A program made the position numbers and the translations under genes. 54,299 nucleotides of DNA from NCBI RefSeq assembly GCF_001475545.1, contig NZ_LDQC01000031.1:1-54299 (forward strand). The letters are read 5' to 3'. Shown one piece after another: positions 33,224 to 43,205 of the stretch; positions within the stretch are counted from its first letter, which is position 1, and every line of letters starts with the position of its first letter. The stretch is from Curtobacterium luteum (lineage in GTDB: Bacteria > Actinomycetota > Actinomycetes > Actinomycetales > Microbacteriaceae). The notes beneath the pieces were generated by a model. That model did not search any database, had not been told where the DNA came from, and saw only the letters and a list, made by a program, of their open reading frames with translations.

Positions 33224-33283
33224 GGACCAGGTTCCGGACACGGCACCGGGCTTCTCCGTGGTGCTGCGTCCGGAACCTGGTCC
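33224..33283. terminator. 24-bp hairpin after the YhgE gene
   Basis: Arms 33224-33247 and 33260-33283 pair with two mismatches around a 12-nt loop; the outer 16 bp (from GGACCAGGTTCCGGAC) are perfect. It ends the leftward TetR/ABC/YhgE operon just upstream of the SDR promoter. Confidence 0.75.
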
Positions 33284-33296
33284 CGACGGGCCCGCG

Positions 33297-35366
33297 CTAG
33301 CCGATCAGGCTCGGGCGCAGGTCGCGCAGCGTGCGACTCCGGGTCTGCCGGGCGGTCACGACGTACGACACGAGCAGCGCCCCGAGGAGCCAGCACAGCA
33401 GCACGCCCGTGTCCGACCACGCCGCCGCCGCGGAGCCGCCGTACATCGTCTGCCGGATCGCGTCGACCGAGTAGGTCATCGGCAGCGCGAAGTGCAGTGC
33501 AGCCAACGGCCCCGGCAGCGTCTGCCACGGGAACGTCCCGCCGGCGGTGACGAGCTGCACGAGCATGAGCACGAGGCCGAGGAACTGCCCGACCGACCCG
33601 AGCAGCACGTTGAGCGCCATGATGATCGCCGCGAAGGTCGCCGAGGCGAGCACCATGATGCCGATCGTCGGGCCGGCCTGCACGACGTTCAGGTCGAGTG
33701 CGAACCGGACGATGAGGAACAGCGCCACCATCTGCACGACCCCGAGGAGCGCCGGGGTGAGCCAGCCGCCGAGCACCACGCGGAGCGGCTTCCGCACGGC
33801 GGTGATCGCCCGCTTCGAGATCGGCCTGAGGATGAGGAACAGCGCGTACATGCCGATCCATGCGGCGAGCGAGATGAAGAACGGGGCGAGGCCGGCGCCG
33901 TAGTTCCCCGCCGAGGCCACGTTGTCGTCGCCGACCTTCACCGGGTCCGAGATGACCGAGGCCTGGTCCTCGCGCGACGACGCGGTGGACGACGGGATCT
34001 TCGTCCGGCCGTCGTCGAGCTTGTCCGCGAGCTCCTTCGAGCCGCTCTCCAGCTTCGTCAGCCCGGACGCGAGCGACTCCGCACCGTCGTCGGCCGAGGC
34101 CGCACCGGTCGCGAGCTGGGACGCGCCGCTCGACAGGGTCGGGGCAGCGGCCGCGAGCTTCGACGTCCCCGCTGCGACCTGCGACGCACCGCCGGACAGC
34201 GTCGATGCACCGTCAGCCGCGGTGGCGATCCCGTTCGCGAGTGTCGGTGACGCGTCGGCGAGCTCCTGGGTCCCGGCAGCGACCCGGGCCGAGCCGTCGC
34301 GGAGCTGGTCGATCCCGGTCAGGGCCTGCTTGACCTTCGCCAGCTGCTCCTGGTTGCCGGAGTCCGCCAACTGCTGCTCGACGGTCTGCTCGATGACGGC
34401 CTGCGCCTCGGGCGACAGCTCGACGCCCTGCTTCGCCGCAGCCGCGGTGATCGCGGCGTTGACGGTGTCGGGGGAGAGCGCCTCGAGCGCATCCAGGGCC
34501 GGGTCGGTCGAATCCGACAGCGTCTTCAGGCCCGTGGCGACCTGCTGCGCGCCCGCGTTGAGCTGCTGGGTCTGCGACGGCAGGGCGGCGGTCTGCTGCT
34601 CCGCGTCGGACAGCCCCGACGCCAGCTTCGCGGCTCCGGTCGAGACCTGCTGCGCGCCGCTGTCCAACTGCTGCGTCTGCGACGGCAGCTCCGCGGTCCC
34701 GGCGGCGAGCTGGGATGCCCCCGAGGAGAGCTTGCCCGTCCCGTCGGCGAGGCGGTCCGCCCCGTCCTTCGCGGTCGTGGCACCGGAGGCGAGCTGCCCG
34801 GCCCCGTCGACGGCGTCGCCGAGGCTGTCACGCACGTCCGCGAGTCCGACGAGCAGCGTCTTCGCGGCCTGCTTGCCGACCCGCTCCGCGACGGCCGTGC
34901 GCATCGTCTTGCCCGCCTGCTCGGCGATGGTCGACGCGAGGTACGAGTTGGTGTCCGCGGTCGTCATCGTGAGCTTCGCCTGCTGGGGGTCGTCGGACTG
35001 CGCCGAGACGAGCGAGGACGAGAAGTCGTGCGGGATCGTCACGACGAAGTCGTAGGTGCCGTTCCGGACCCCGGACCGGGCGTCGGCCGCGGAGGTCTCC
35101 TTCCACGCGAAGTCGTGGCCGTCGATCGCCTCCTTCGTGACGTCCTTGCCGTAGTCGACGCGGTCGCCGTCGAGCGTGGCTCCGGCGTCCTGGTTGACGA
35201 TCGCCGCGGGGACCTGGTCGAGCTTGGCGTAGGGGTCGCGGTTCGCCCACAGGTAGGCGCCGCCGTAGAGCAGCGGGACGCACATCAGCGCGATGAAGGC
35301 GAGGCGGGCGAGGGGCGTGGCGGTGAGGCGCGCGAGCTCCGCGCGGACGAGCGAGGTGGTGGTCAC
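33297..35366 (-). CDS. YhgE/Pip family membrane protein
   Basis: 689 residues. An N-terminal membrane helix (about 20-42) is followed by a large extracytoplasmic region with AIVNQDAGATLDGDRVDYGK and then many imperfect GAxQLxxGxxxL repeats (about 185-460, for example DGAGQLASG, TGKLSSGASQL, SGAQQVSTG), and six C-terminal helices (FFISLAAWIGMYAL onward) of the ABC-2 type. Pip (phage infection protein) and YhgE/EsaA relatives have this layout; EsaA belongs to type VII secretion. The GTG start is 1 bp after the upstream stop. Acts with the neighbouring ABC-like protein (inference). Confidence 0.92.
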   Translation of the reverse strand: MTTTSLVRAELARLTATPLARLAFIALMCVPLLYGGAYLWANRDPYAKLDQVPAAIVNQDAGATLDGDRVDYGKDVTKEAIDGHDFAWKETSAADARSGVRNGTYDFVVTIPHDFSSSLVSAQSDDPQQAKLTMTTADTNSYLASTIAEQAGKTMRTAVAERVGKQAAKTLLVGLADVRDSLGDAVDGAGQLASGATTAKDGADRLADGTGKLSSGASQLAAGTAELPSQTQQLDSGAQQVSTGAAKLASGLSDAEQQTAALPSQTQQLNAGAQQVATGLKTLSDSTDPALDALEALSPDTVNAAITAAAAKQGVELSPEAQAVIEQTVEQQLADSGNQEQLAKVKQALTGIDQLRDGSARVAAGTQELADASPTLANGIATAADGASTLSGGASQVAAGTSKLAAAAPTLSSGASQLATGAASADDGAESLASGLTKLESGSKELADKLDDGRTKIPSSTASSREDQASVISDPVKVGDDNVASAGNYGAGLAPFFISLAAWIGMYALFLILRPISKRAITAVRKPLRVVLGGWLTPALLGVVQMVALFLIVRFALDLNVVQAGPTIGIMVLASATFAAIIMALNVLLGSVGQFLGLVLMLVQLVTAGGTFPWQTLPGPLAALHFALPMTYSVDAIRQTMYGGSAAAAWSDTGVLLCWLLGALLVSYVVTARQTRSRTLRDLRPSLIG

Positions 35367-35367
35367 G

Positions 35368-36054
35368 TCAGGACGCTTCCTGGAGGCGCGGGTCGTCTCC
35401 GTCGGTGGCGGTCGCGTCGTCGGGGCCGTCGGTGGTGGTCGGTGCGGGGATGGTGTCGAGGAGCGCTGTCGCGGTCTGCGCTGCGGCCTTCGACGTCACG
35501 AGGAGGACGGTCACGCCGCGGAGGGCGACGTCGCGCACGACGGCGAACCAGTCCTCGACGGCGCCGCCGTGCCGCTCGGGCGAGGTGATGACCAGTCCGG
35601 TGACGTCCGCACGGAGGAGCGCGAGCTCGACGAGCAGGCGGACGCGGACCTCGGTGGGGACACGCTGCACGTGGGTGTCGGCGTACTGCGTCATCCCGAG
35701 CGACTCGAGCACGGTGTCGACGTGCTCCCGCGACGGGCGCTGCCCGGCGTAGGCGAGTTCCTCGCGGACGATGCGGCGGCAGCTCATGACGGGGAAGGGC
35801 TCGGCGACGCCGGGGGTGTCCACGAGGGCGAACCCACGGCGGACGGCTGCCGGGTCCGCTCGTCCGTCGACGAGCACGCGACCCCGGTCGGGCCGCATCC
35901 GGCCACCGGCGACGAGCGACGCGAGCACCGGAGCCTGCTCGGTCTCGACGGCGACGATGCCCGGTCGACCGGGGCCGGCGACCGCGGACACGGTCGGCAG
36001 TGCGGCGCCGGGTTCCTCGCCGATGCCGACGTGGTCGAGTTCCAGGGTGGTCAT
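35368..36054 (-). CDS. Degenerate ABC-transporter ATPase-like protein
   Basis: 228 residues that follow the ABC ATPase plan but lack its catalytic motifs. VAGPGRPGIVAVETEQAPVL stands where Walker A (GxxGxGKST) belongs and has no GKS/T; LASLVAGGRMRPDRGRVLVDG fits the strand after it; LVITSPERH stands where Walker B plus DEP should be; RVRLLVELALLRADV fills the signature region without LSGGQ. ATP hydrolysis is therefore unlikely. The C-terminus is an acidic Thr/Asp tail ending DDPRLQEAS. ATGA overlap with TetR upstream, GTG of YhgE 1 bp downstream: one operon. Confidence 0.72.
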   Translation of the reverse strand: MTTLELDHVGIGEEPGAALPTVSAVAGPGRPGIVAVETEQAPVLASLVAGGRMRPDRGRVLVDGRADPAAVRRGFALVDTPGVAEPFPVMSCRRIVREELAYAGQRPSREHVDTVLESLGMTQYADTHVQRVPTEVRVRLLVELALLRADVTGLVITSPERHGGAVEDWFAVVRDVALRGVTVLLVTSKAAAQTATALLDTIPAPTTTDGPDDATATDGDDPRLQEAS

Positions 36055-36755
36055 GCGGAGGGCTCCTCGGTGCTCGTCGGCGAGCTGCTGGTCGGCGACG
36101 CGGTGGCCGATGGTGTGGGTGACGCGGCGGCCGGTGGTGCGGGTTCGGAGAGCAGGGCGGTCCGCCAGTCGATGCCGGTCACGCCGAGCGCCGAGAGGAC
36201 GACCATGCGGCGCCCGGCGGCGTCCGACGTGCCCGACCGGGTGGCCTCGTCGAGCACGGCGATGCACGCGTCCTCGACGAGCCGACCGAGTGCGTCCGGG
36301 CTGACGTCGTCGCGCATCGTCCCGTCGGCGATCCCGAGCGCGCACGCTTCGCGCACCCGGGCCCGGACCGGGGCGAACTCGGCCGCGACGGACTGGATGA
36401 ACGGCTCCCGGACGGCGACGGCCGCCATCGAGCGGACGTGCGAGACCTCGGCCCAGAGCGCCACGGCGATCGCCGCGATGCGTGCGGCGGGCGGGACGTC
36501 GACGAGGTCGCCGGTGGTCGGCATCGCGGCGGCGATCCGGGCGGCGCCGATGGTGACGACCTCGCGCACGAGGTCGTCGCGGGAGGGGAAGTGTCCGTAG
36601 ACCGCACGGCGCGACAGGCCGGCAGCCGCGGCGATCGTCTCGAGCGAGGCGTCGGGGTCGCGCTGCAGTTCGGTCTTCGCGGCCTCGAGCAACGCCGCGC
36701 GGTTCTCGGTGGCGTCCCTGCGCGGAGCGCGAGTGGACGCAGCGGGCGTGGGCAT
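36051..36755 (-). CDS. TetR family regulator of the YhgE operon
   Basis: 234 residues. HTH at about 15-60 (LLEAAKTELQRDPDASLETIAAAAGLSRRAVYGHFPSRDDL), a TetR ligand domain, and a Pro/Ser/Thr-rich C-terminal tail. ATG 36755 is 6 nt after TACGAT with TTGCAC 17 bp further up, and a 24-bp palindrome covers the -35, so it probably represses its own operon with the ABC-like and YhgE genes. Ligand unknown. Confidence 0.9.
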   Translation of the reverse strand: MPTPAASTRAPRRDATENRAALLEAAKTELQRDPDASLETIAAAAGLSRRAVYGHFPSRDDLVREVVTIGAARIAAAMPTTGDLVDVPPAARIAAIAVALWAEVSHVRSMAAVAVREPFIQSVAAEFAPVRARVREACALGIADGTMRDDVSPDALGRLVEDACIAVLDEATRSGTSDAAGRRMVVLSALGVTGIDWRTALLSEPAPPAAASPTPSATASPTSSSPTSTEEPSA

Positions 36756-36761
36756 GCGCCC

Positions 36762-36793
36762 ATCGTAATAACCTGCACAGTGGTGTGCAAGTT
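36762..36793 (-). promoter_or_regulatory. TetR promoter with overlapping palindromic operator
   Basis: Minus-strand -35 TTGCAC (36785-36790) and -10 TACGAT (36762-36767) are 17 bp apart. AACtTGCACA-ccac-TGTGCAgGTT (36770-36793) is a palindrome with one mismatch per arm that covers the -35 and spacer. Binding would block polymerase directly. Confidence 0.7.
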
Positions 36794-36916
36794 CTTGTTG
36801 GCTGTACCCCCGGACGGGGGCCGGTCCTCCGAAGAGGGGACTAGGCGGTCTGAGAGGAACCGCATAGCTTCACAGGAATTCCACGAGAACCACGGACAGA
36901 GCCAGGAGCGCGCCCT

Positions 36917-39900
36917 TTGAACCGTGCAACACCGAACCCGAACCCGACACCACGCCGACTCGCACGCGTCCTGACCGCCGGCATCGCCGCCGCGGCCCTG
37001 GCGTGCGCGGGGCTCGCGGTCGGCGGCACCGCCGTCGCAGCGACCCCGGGTGTCTCCATCCCCGAGCTGAAGCTCGCGCAGCCGCTGCGCGACGCGAAGC
37101 CCACGAAGACGGTCAGTGCGTTCGTGCGCACGACCGGGAAGGGCGCGCTCGAGGTCGACGCGCAGGCGAAGGGCGGGGACCTCTCCCGTTCGAAGTCCCC
37201 GTCGACGCAGGCGAAGCAACGCGTCAAGACGATCCAGTCGACGACGGCAGCCGTGCGCGCCGCCATCAAGAAGGCGGACTCCAGGTCGACCGAGCTCTAC
37301 TCGACCGAGTACACCGTCCCGGGTGTCGCGGTCGTCGCCGACGTCGACGCGCTCCAGCAGATCGCGAAGCGCTCCGACGTCGAGAGCATCATCCCGCTCA
37401 CGCCGAAGAAGGTCGTCGAGCCGACCGTCAACGCCGACGCGTCCGCCGCGCCCTCCGGCGTCGACCCGAGCACGGCGAAGGCCGGCGTCGACGGCGTCGC
37501 CCCGAAGAACGCCGCGAGCGACGTCTACACCCGGGCGCTCAACGCCTGGACCCAGACCGGGCACACCGGCAAGGGCGTCAACGTCGCCGTGCTCGACACC
37601 GGGCTCGACTACACGCAGGCCGACTTCGGCGGTCCCGGCACGGCCCAGGCCTACGCCGACGCCCTCGCCTCGACGTCGGCGCCCGCAGCCGGCTCGTACG
37701 ACCCGGAGAAGTTCCTCGGCGGGTACGACTTCGCCGGTCCCACCTACAACGCGGACCCGTCGAGCGACGCCTACCAGCCCGTGCCCGCACCGGACGACAA
37801 CCCGATCGACGGCAAGGGCGGTGACCACGGCACGCACGTGTCCGGCACCGTCGCCGGCTACGGTCTCACCGCCGACAAGAAGACCTTCGACGGCGACTAC
37901 ACCAAGCTGACCGCCCAGCAGGTCCAGGACATGTGGGTCGGCCCGGGCACCGCGCCCGAGGCCGGGCTCTACGCCCTCAAGGTGTTCGGTGACGGGGGCG
38001 GCTCGACCGACCTGACCGGTGCCGCGCTCGACTGGGTCGGCCAGGCGCTCACCCAGGGCAAGGACATCAACGTCCTGAACCTCTCGCTCGGCTCCGACTA
38101 CGGTGCGCCGGACGACCCCGACAACGCGAAGATCGACGCGCTGACCGACCGCGGTGTGCTGCCGGTGATCGCCTCGGGCAACGCCGACGACTTCACCGAC
38201 ATCGGTGGATCGCCGGGGACCGCAGCGGGAGCGCTGACCGTCGCCGCGAGCGCCACCGGCCAGTCGCTCTTCGACGCCGTCGCCGCCACCGCCCCGAGCT
38301 CGGTCGCGAAGAACTGGCGCGCCCAGTACTCGCAGAACTACACCGGCACGCTGCCCGTCGAGGGCGACGTCGTCGTCCCCACCACGAACGTCGACGGCTG
38401 CACCGCGTTCAGCGGGGCCGACGCCACCGCCGTCAAGGGCAAGGTCGTCTGGCTGAAGTGGACCGACGCGGCCCTCGAGTGCGGGTCAGCGGTGCGCTTC
38501 AACAACGTCGCCGCCGCAGGCGGCGTCGGCGTGCTCCTCGCCGGGACGGTCAACACGTTCGACTCGGGCATCGCGGGGAACGCGACCATCCCGGGTGCCG
38601 AACTGACGGCGGACAGCGTCACGAGCCTCCAGGCCGCCGCGAAGGCGGGAACCCTGCACGTGCGCTTCGCTGACGAGCTGAAGGGCACCGAGCTCGCGAC
38701 CGACCCCGAGGCCGTGAACACGCTCGCGTCGTTCACCAGCCGGGGCGTCCACGGCTCGTTCGACGACATCGTGAAGCCGGACATCGCCGGCCCGGGCGTC
38801 AACGTCATCTCCGCCGCGAACGGCACCGGTGACGGCCGCATGTCGATGAGCGGCACCTCGATGGCCACGCCGGACGTCGCGGGCATCGCGGCGCTGACGT
38901 TCGAGTCGCACCCGACGTGGGGCGCGGACGCCGTCAAGGCAGCGCTCATGAACACCGCGACGCACGACGTCAAGGACGGCAGCACGATCGCGAACCAGCT
39001 CCGCCAGGGGACGGGTCGCGTCGACGCGCTGCAGGCCGTGAACGCCGACACCACCGTGGTGAGCGCCGAGAACGGCAAGCTCGTCACGGCCTCCTTCGGG
39101 GTCGTCGAGGTGGCGAACAAGAACACCTCGCAGAAGCGGTCCCTGATCATCACGAACAAGGACTCGGTCGCGCACACGTACGACGTGGCCTACCAGTCCC
39201 GCGTGACGCAGCCCGGCGTCACGTTCTCGCTGGACCAGTCCCGCGTCACGGTCCGAGCGGGCGCGAGTGCCGTGCTCACCCTGACGATGAAGGTCGCGGA
39301 TCCCACGCAGTTGCGCCGGGTGATCGACCCGACGCAGGAGGCCGTGCAGCAGGGCTACCAGCGCGAGTTCGTCGCCGCGGCGACCGGCCTCGTGACCTTC
39401 ACGCCGACCGACAAGACCGTCGAACCCCTCCGACTCGGTACCTACGCCGCGCCGAAGCCGGTGAGTGCGGTCAAGGGGAACAGCGTGGTCTTCACGGGCT
39501 CGACCAAGGCGGAGCTGAAGCTGACCGGTCGCGCCGTCGACCAGGGCGGCCTGACCACCGGGTACCACGCCGCGGTCGCACCGTTCGTCCTCGGCGGCAC
39601 CGTCCCGGCCGAGTCGTTCCCCGCCGGTTCGGCCGAGCAGTCCCTCCGGGCGGCCGACGTCCGCTCCTACGGGGCGAGCTACGACAAGGCCTCGGACGTG
39701 CTCGCGTTCGGCGTGCAGACCCAGGGCCCCGACGCCAACCCCGGCGCCGTGACCAACGTCGAGGTGTACATCGACGTGGACGGTGACGGCACGGACGACT
39801 ACATCGTCTACGACGCCAAGTCCGCGGCGGTCGACGCGACGTTCGTCACGACGGTCGACCTGCAGACCGGGAAGGTCGTCGATGCCTACCCGCTCAACGC

Positions 39901-40543
39901 CGGTGCGCCCGGCCAGGACGTCAACACGTTCGACAGCGCGGTGAAGGTCCTGCCGGTGACGGCCAGCCTGATCGGCGCCACCGGCAAGCAGGTGAGCTAC
40001 CACGTGGAGACCGAGTCGGCCTACGCGACCGGCGTCTCGGGCAGCTCCGTGGTCGACACCACCCCCGCGACGACCTTCGACCTCGCCAAGCCGGCGCTGA
40101 CCTTCGCCCAGTCGGGCAAGGGTGGCACGCTGTTCGCCGACAAGGGGTCGCTGCAGGTGACCCGTGCGAGCGGCGCCACGAGTGAGAAGGTGCTGCTCCT
40201 CCACCTCGGGAACGCGGTCGGCAGCCAGGCCCAGACCATCGCGACCAAGGTCGTCTCCAAGCTCGCCCTCAAGCCGGGCAGCTCGGTCTCGGTCAGCGGG
40301 ACCGCCAAGGTCGGGAAGACCCTGACCGCGGTGCACGGCGAGTGGGACTCGGGTTCGGCGAAGGTGACCTACTCGTACCAGTGGTACCGGGACGGCAAAG
40401 CCATCGGGAAGGCCACCGCGGCGAAGTACAAGGTGAAGACCGCGGACCGCGGGAAGAAGCTCACCGTCAAGGTCGTCGCGAAGGCCTCGGGGTACCTGGA
40501 CGGCTCGGCGACCTCGAAGCCGACCGCGAAGGTGAAGAAGTAG
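36917..40543 (+). CDS. Secreted S8 subtilisin-like serine protease
   Basis: 1208 residues. Signal peptide (cleavage near GTAVA-ATPG, about residue 40), inhibitor I9-type propeptide (about 60-165), and catalytic domain with Asp227 (VAVLDTGLDY), His304 (DHGTHVSG) and Ser648 (GTSMATPDVAG). A PA-type insert with TTNVDGCTAFSG and VGVLLAGTV lies between His and Ser (about 475-590). Fn3/Ig-like regions follow and the last ~90 residues form an Ig-like repeat with SYQWYRDGKAIG and YKVKTADRGKKLTVKV. No LPXTG or membrane anchor, so it is probably released. The start is TTG 36917 with AGGAG 8 nt upstream. Confidence 0.93.
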   Translation: MNRATPNPNPTPRRLARVLTAGIAAAALACAGLAVGGTAVAATPGVSIPELKLAQPLRDAKPTKTVSAFVRTTGKGALEVDAQAKGGDLSRSKSPSTQAKQRVKTIQSTTAAVRAAIKKADSRSTELYSTEYTVPGVAVVADVDALQQIAKRSDVESIIPLTPKKVVEPTVNADASAAPSGVDPSTAKAGVDGVAPKNAASDVYTRALNAWTQTGHTGKGVNVAVLDTGLDYTQADFGGPGTAQAYADALASTSAPAAGSYDPEKFLGGYDFAGPTYNADPSSDAYQPVPAPDDNPIDGKGGDHGTHVSGTVAGYGLTADKKTFDGDYTKLTAQQVQDMWVGPGTAPEAGLYALKVFGDGGGSTDLTGAALDWVGQALTQGKDINVLNLSLGSDYGAPDDPDNAKIDALTDRGVLPVIASGNADDFTDIGGSPGTAAGALTVAASATGQSLFDAVAATAPSSVAKNWRAQYSQNYTGTLPVEGDVVVPTTNVDGCTAFSGADATAVKGKVVWLKWTDAALECGSAVRFNNVAAAGGVGVLLAGTVNTFDSGIAGNATIPGAELTADSVTSLQAAAKAGTLHVRFADELKGTELATDPEAVNTLASFTSRGVHGSFDDIVKPDIAGPGVNVISAANGTGDGRMSMSGTSMATPDVAGIAALTFESHPTWGADAVKAALMNTATHDVKDGSTIANQLRQGTGRVDALQAVNADTTVVSAENGKLVTASFGVVEVANKNTSQKRSLIITNKDSVAHTYDVAYQSRVTQPGVTFSLDQSRVTVRAGASAVLTLTMKVADPTQLRRVIDPTQEAVQQGYQREFVAAATGLVTFTPTDKTVEPLRLGTYAAPKPVSAVKGNSVVFTGSTKAELKLTGRAVDQGGLTTGYHAAVAPFVLGGTVPAESFPAGSAEQSLRAADVRSYGASYDKASDVLAFGVQTQGPDANPGAVTNVEVYIDVDGDGTDDYIVYDAKSAAVDATFVTTVDLQTGKVVDAYPLNAGAPGQDVNTFDSAVKVLPVTASLIGATGKQVSYHVETESAYATGVSGSSVVDTTPATTFDLAKPALTFAQSGKGGTLFADKGSLQVTRASGATSEKVLLLHLGNAVGSQAQTIATKVVSKLALKPGSSVSVSGTAKVGKTLTAVHGEWDSGSAKVTYSYQWYRDGKAIGKATAAKYKVKTADRGKKLTVKVVAKASGYLDGSATSKPTAKVKK

Positions 40544-40585
40544 GTCCGTCGGGTCCGCCCGGAGTGCGCTGACGGGACAGGTAGT

Positions 40586-40614
40586 TAGACAAACTAGTTG
40601 TTTCGTGGAATGGT
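40586..40614 (+). promoter_or_regulatory. Promoter of the 56-residue small ORF
   Basis: TAGACA (40586-40591) and AATGGT (40609-40614) are 17 bp apart, and AATGGT ends 6 nt before ATG 40621. The region is an AT-rich island in very GC-rich DNA and contains the small inverted repeat TAGTT-agaca-AACTA (40582-40596). Confidence 0.55.
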
Positions 40615-40620
40615 GATCGC

Positions 40621-40791
40621 ATGCGACAGCAGATCGACATCAAGCAGCTCCGGGCGAACCCCACGGAGTGGCGGCGACGTGGTCTCACCCCGCCCGACGT
40701 GATCCAGGCGATGGTCGAGGAGCGGCTCCGCGAGCCGGGTCACAGCCAGCCGGTCGGGGACCCCGCGTACGCGGACTTCTTCCGCAGCTAG
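40621..40791 (+). CDS. Small ORF, 56 residues, unknown
   Basis: Short basic-to-neutral protein beginning MRQQIDIKQLRANPTEWRRR and ending DPAYADFFRS, with a central helix-prone DVIQAMVEERLREPGH. Codons have the high third-position GC of real genes here, and a promoter with near-consensus -35 and -10 places transcription start at the ATG. No family recognised. It sits alone between the subtilase and purA and is followed by a strong terminator. Confidence 0.6.
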   Translation: MRQQIDIKQLRANPTEWRRRGLTPPDVIQAMVEERLREPGHSQPVGDPAYADFFRS

Positions 40792-40827
40792 CTGCGGCAC
40801 GGGGCGCGATCCGAGCGCGACCGAGCA

Positions 40828-40873
40828 ACGGACGGGAGGCACGGTGCCAGCTGGCACCGCGCCTCCCGTCCGT
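40828..40873. terminator. 22-bp palindromic terminator, ACGGACGGGAGGC family
   Basis: ACGGACGGGAGGC (40828-40840) pairs with GCCTCCCGTCCGT, and after one mismatch CGGTGCCAG pairs with CTGGCACCG. The outer arm is identical to the hairpin at 6051-6096. Confidence 0.8.
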
Positions 40874-40907
40874 CTGTCCGGACGGTGGCACCCAGGTGAC
40901 CAGCCGA

Positions 40908-42278
<1,371 letters not shown>

Positions 42279-42280
42279 CG

Positions 42281-42838
42281 ATGCGCGTCCTGTTCGTCTG
42301 CAGCGGCAACCTCTGCCGGTCCCCGCTCGGCGCGCAGGTCCTCACTGCCCGGCTCGGCCGTGACGCCCCCGCGTTCACGGTCGAGTCCGCCGGGACGATC
42401 GCGCAGGACGGTGCCCCGATGGACGAGGCCGCTGCTGAGCAGTCCCGCCGGTTGGGTGGTTCGCCGGACGGCCACCGTGCGCGGTACCTGACGCCAGCGA
42501 TCGCAGGTGCTGCGGACCTCGTGCTCACGGCGGAGCGCTCACACCGGGCCGCGGTCGTGTCACTGGCTCCCCGCGTCACGAAGCGGGCGTTCACGATCCG
42601 GCAGTTCGCGCGGGTGCTCGACGCCCTCGAGCCCGCCGACCTCGCCGGTGTGTCCTCCGGCGCCGAGCTCGTCGAGCGGGTCGCTCGGCTCCGGGGCTCG
42701 GTGGCGTCGCCGATCGACCCGGGTGACGACGACGTCGACGACCCGTACCGGCGTTCGGAGGCGACGCACGCCCGCGTCGCAGACGAGATCGGCGCTGCCG
42801 TGGCGACGGTCGCGGACGCGTTGCGCGCGGTGCGCTGA
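42281..42838 (+). CDS. Low-molecular-weight protein-tyrosine-phosphatase-like protein
   Basis: 185 residues. The N-terminal P-loop VCSGNLCRSP gives Cys-x5-Arg-Ser, the LMW-PTP active site, and VDDPYRRS near residue 155 supplies the general-acid Asp-Pro. Longer than the usual ~150 because of the ARVLDALEPADLAGVSSG region, like tyrosine phosphatases of exopolysaccharide systems (Wzb/Ptp). Immediately after purA (2 bp), which may only be shared transcription. Confidence 0.88.
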   Translation: MRVLFVCSGNLCRSPLGAQVLTARLGRDAPAFTVESAGTIAQDGAPMDEAAAEQSRRLGGSPDGHRARYLTPAIAGAADLVLTAERSHRAAVVSLAPRVTKRAFTIRQFARVLDALEPADLAGVSSGAELVERVARLRGSVASPIDPGDDDVDDPYRRSEATHARVADEIGAAVATVADALRAVR

Positions 42839-42840
42839 CG

Positions 42841-42935
42841 GCCGCTGGCCGCTGGCCGCTGGCCGCTGGCTGCTGCTGCCGCTGCCGCTGCCGCTGCTGC
42901 TCGCGGTGAGGCGTCGCTGCTCGCGGTGGGGCGTC
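42841..42935. repeat. Short tandem repeats after the phosphatase stop
   Basis: Four copies of the 7-mer GCCGCTG (42841-42868), then GCTGCTGCTGCCGCTGCCGC-type triplet sequence, then two copies of a 20-bp unit starting GCTGCTCGCGGTG at 42896 and 42916. It begins 3 nt after the stop codon. Confidence 0.7.
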
Positions 42936-42991
42936 GCGAGTCTCGTGAGGGCGGCGCCGAGTCTCATGGCTCCGGCGCCGCGTCTCGCGGC

Positions 42992-43186
42992 GCTGTACCC
43001 CGGAGCCGGTTCATCCGCGGAACGAGTACCCCGTTGGGGGACGTGTACCCCGATCTGCCGTCGTCAGCCCCCGGAAACACGGGCTTCTGTGCTGCACCGC
43101 ATTGACGCAACCCGTGAATGCACGCGGCTGGGTGGCGCGTGGCACGTGCCTTCTCGTAGCGTTCTGGTGTCAGCAGATGTACCCCG
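42992..43186 (+). promoter_or_regulatory. Cluster of four GTACCCCG motifs before the NYGGY gene pair
   Basis: GTACCCCG occurs at 42995, 43026, 43045 and 43179 in a 367-bp gap with no gene. The first is part of GCTGTACCCC, which also occurs upstream of the subtilase (36801) and near 47941. The last copy is just before the Shine-Dalgarno of the first paralog. Probably regulator sites or promoter parts; the binding protein is unknown. Confidence 0.45.
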
Positions 43187-43205
43187 GAACGCGAAGGAGC
43201 ACGAC

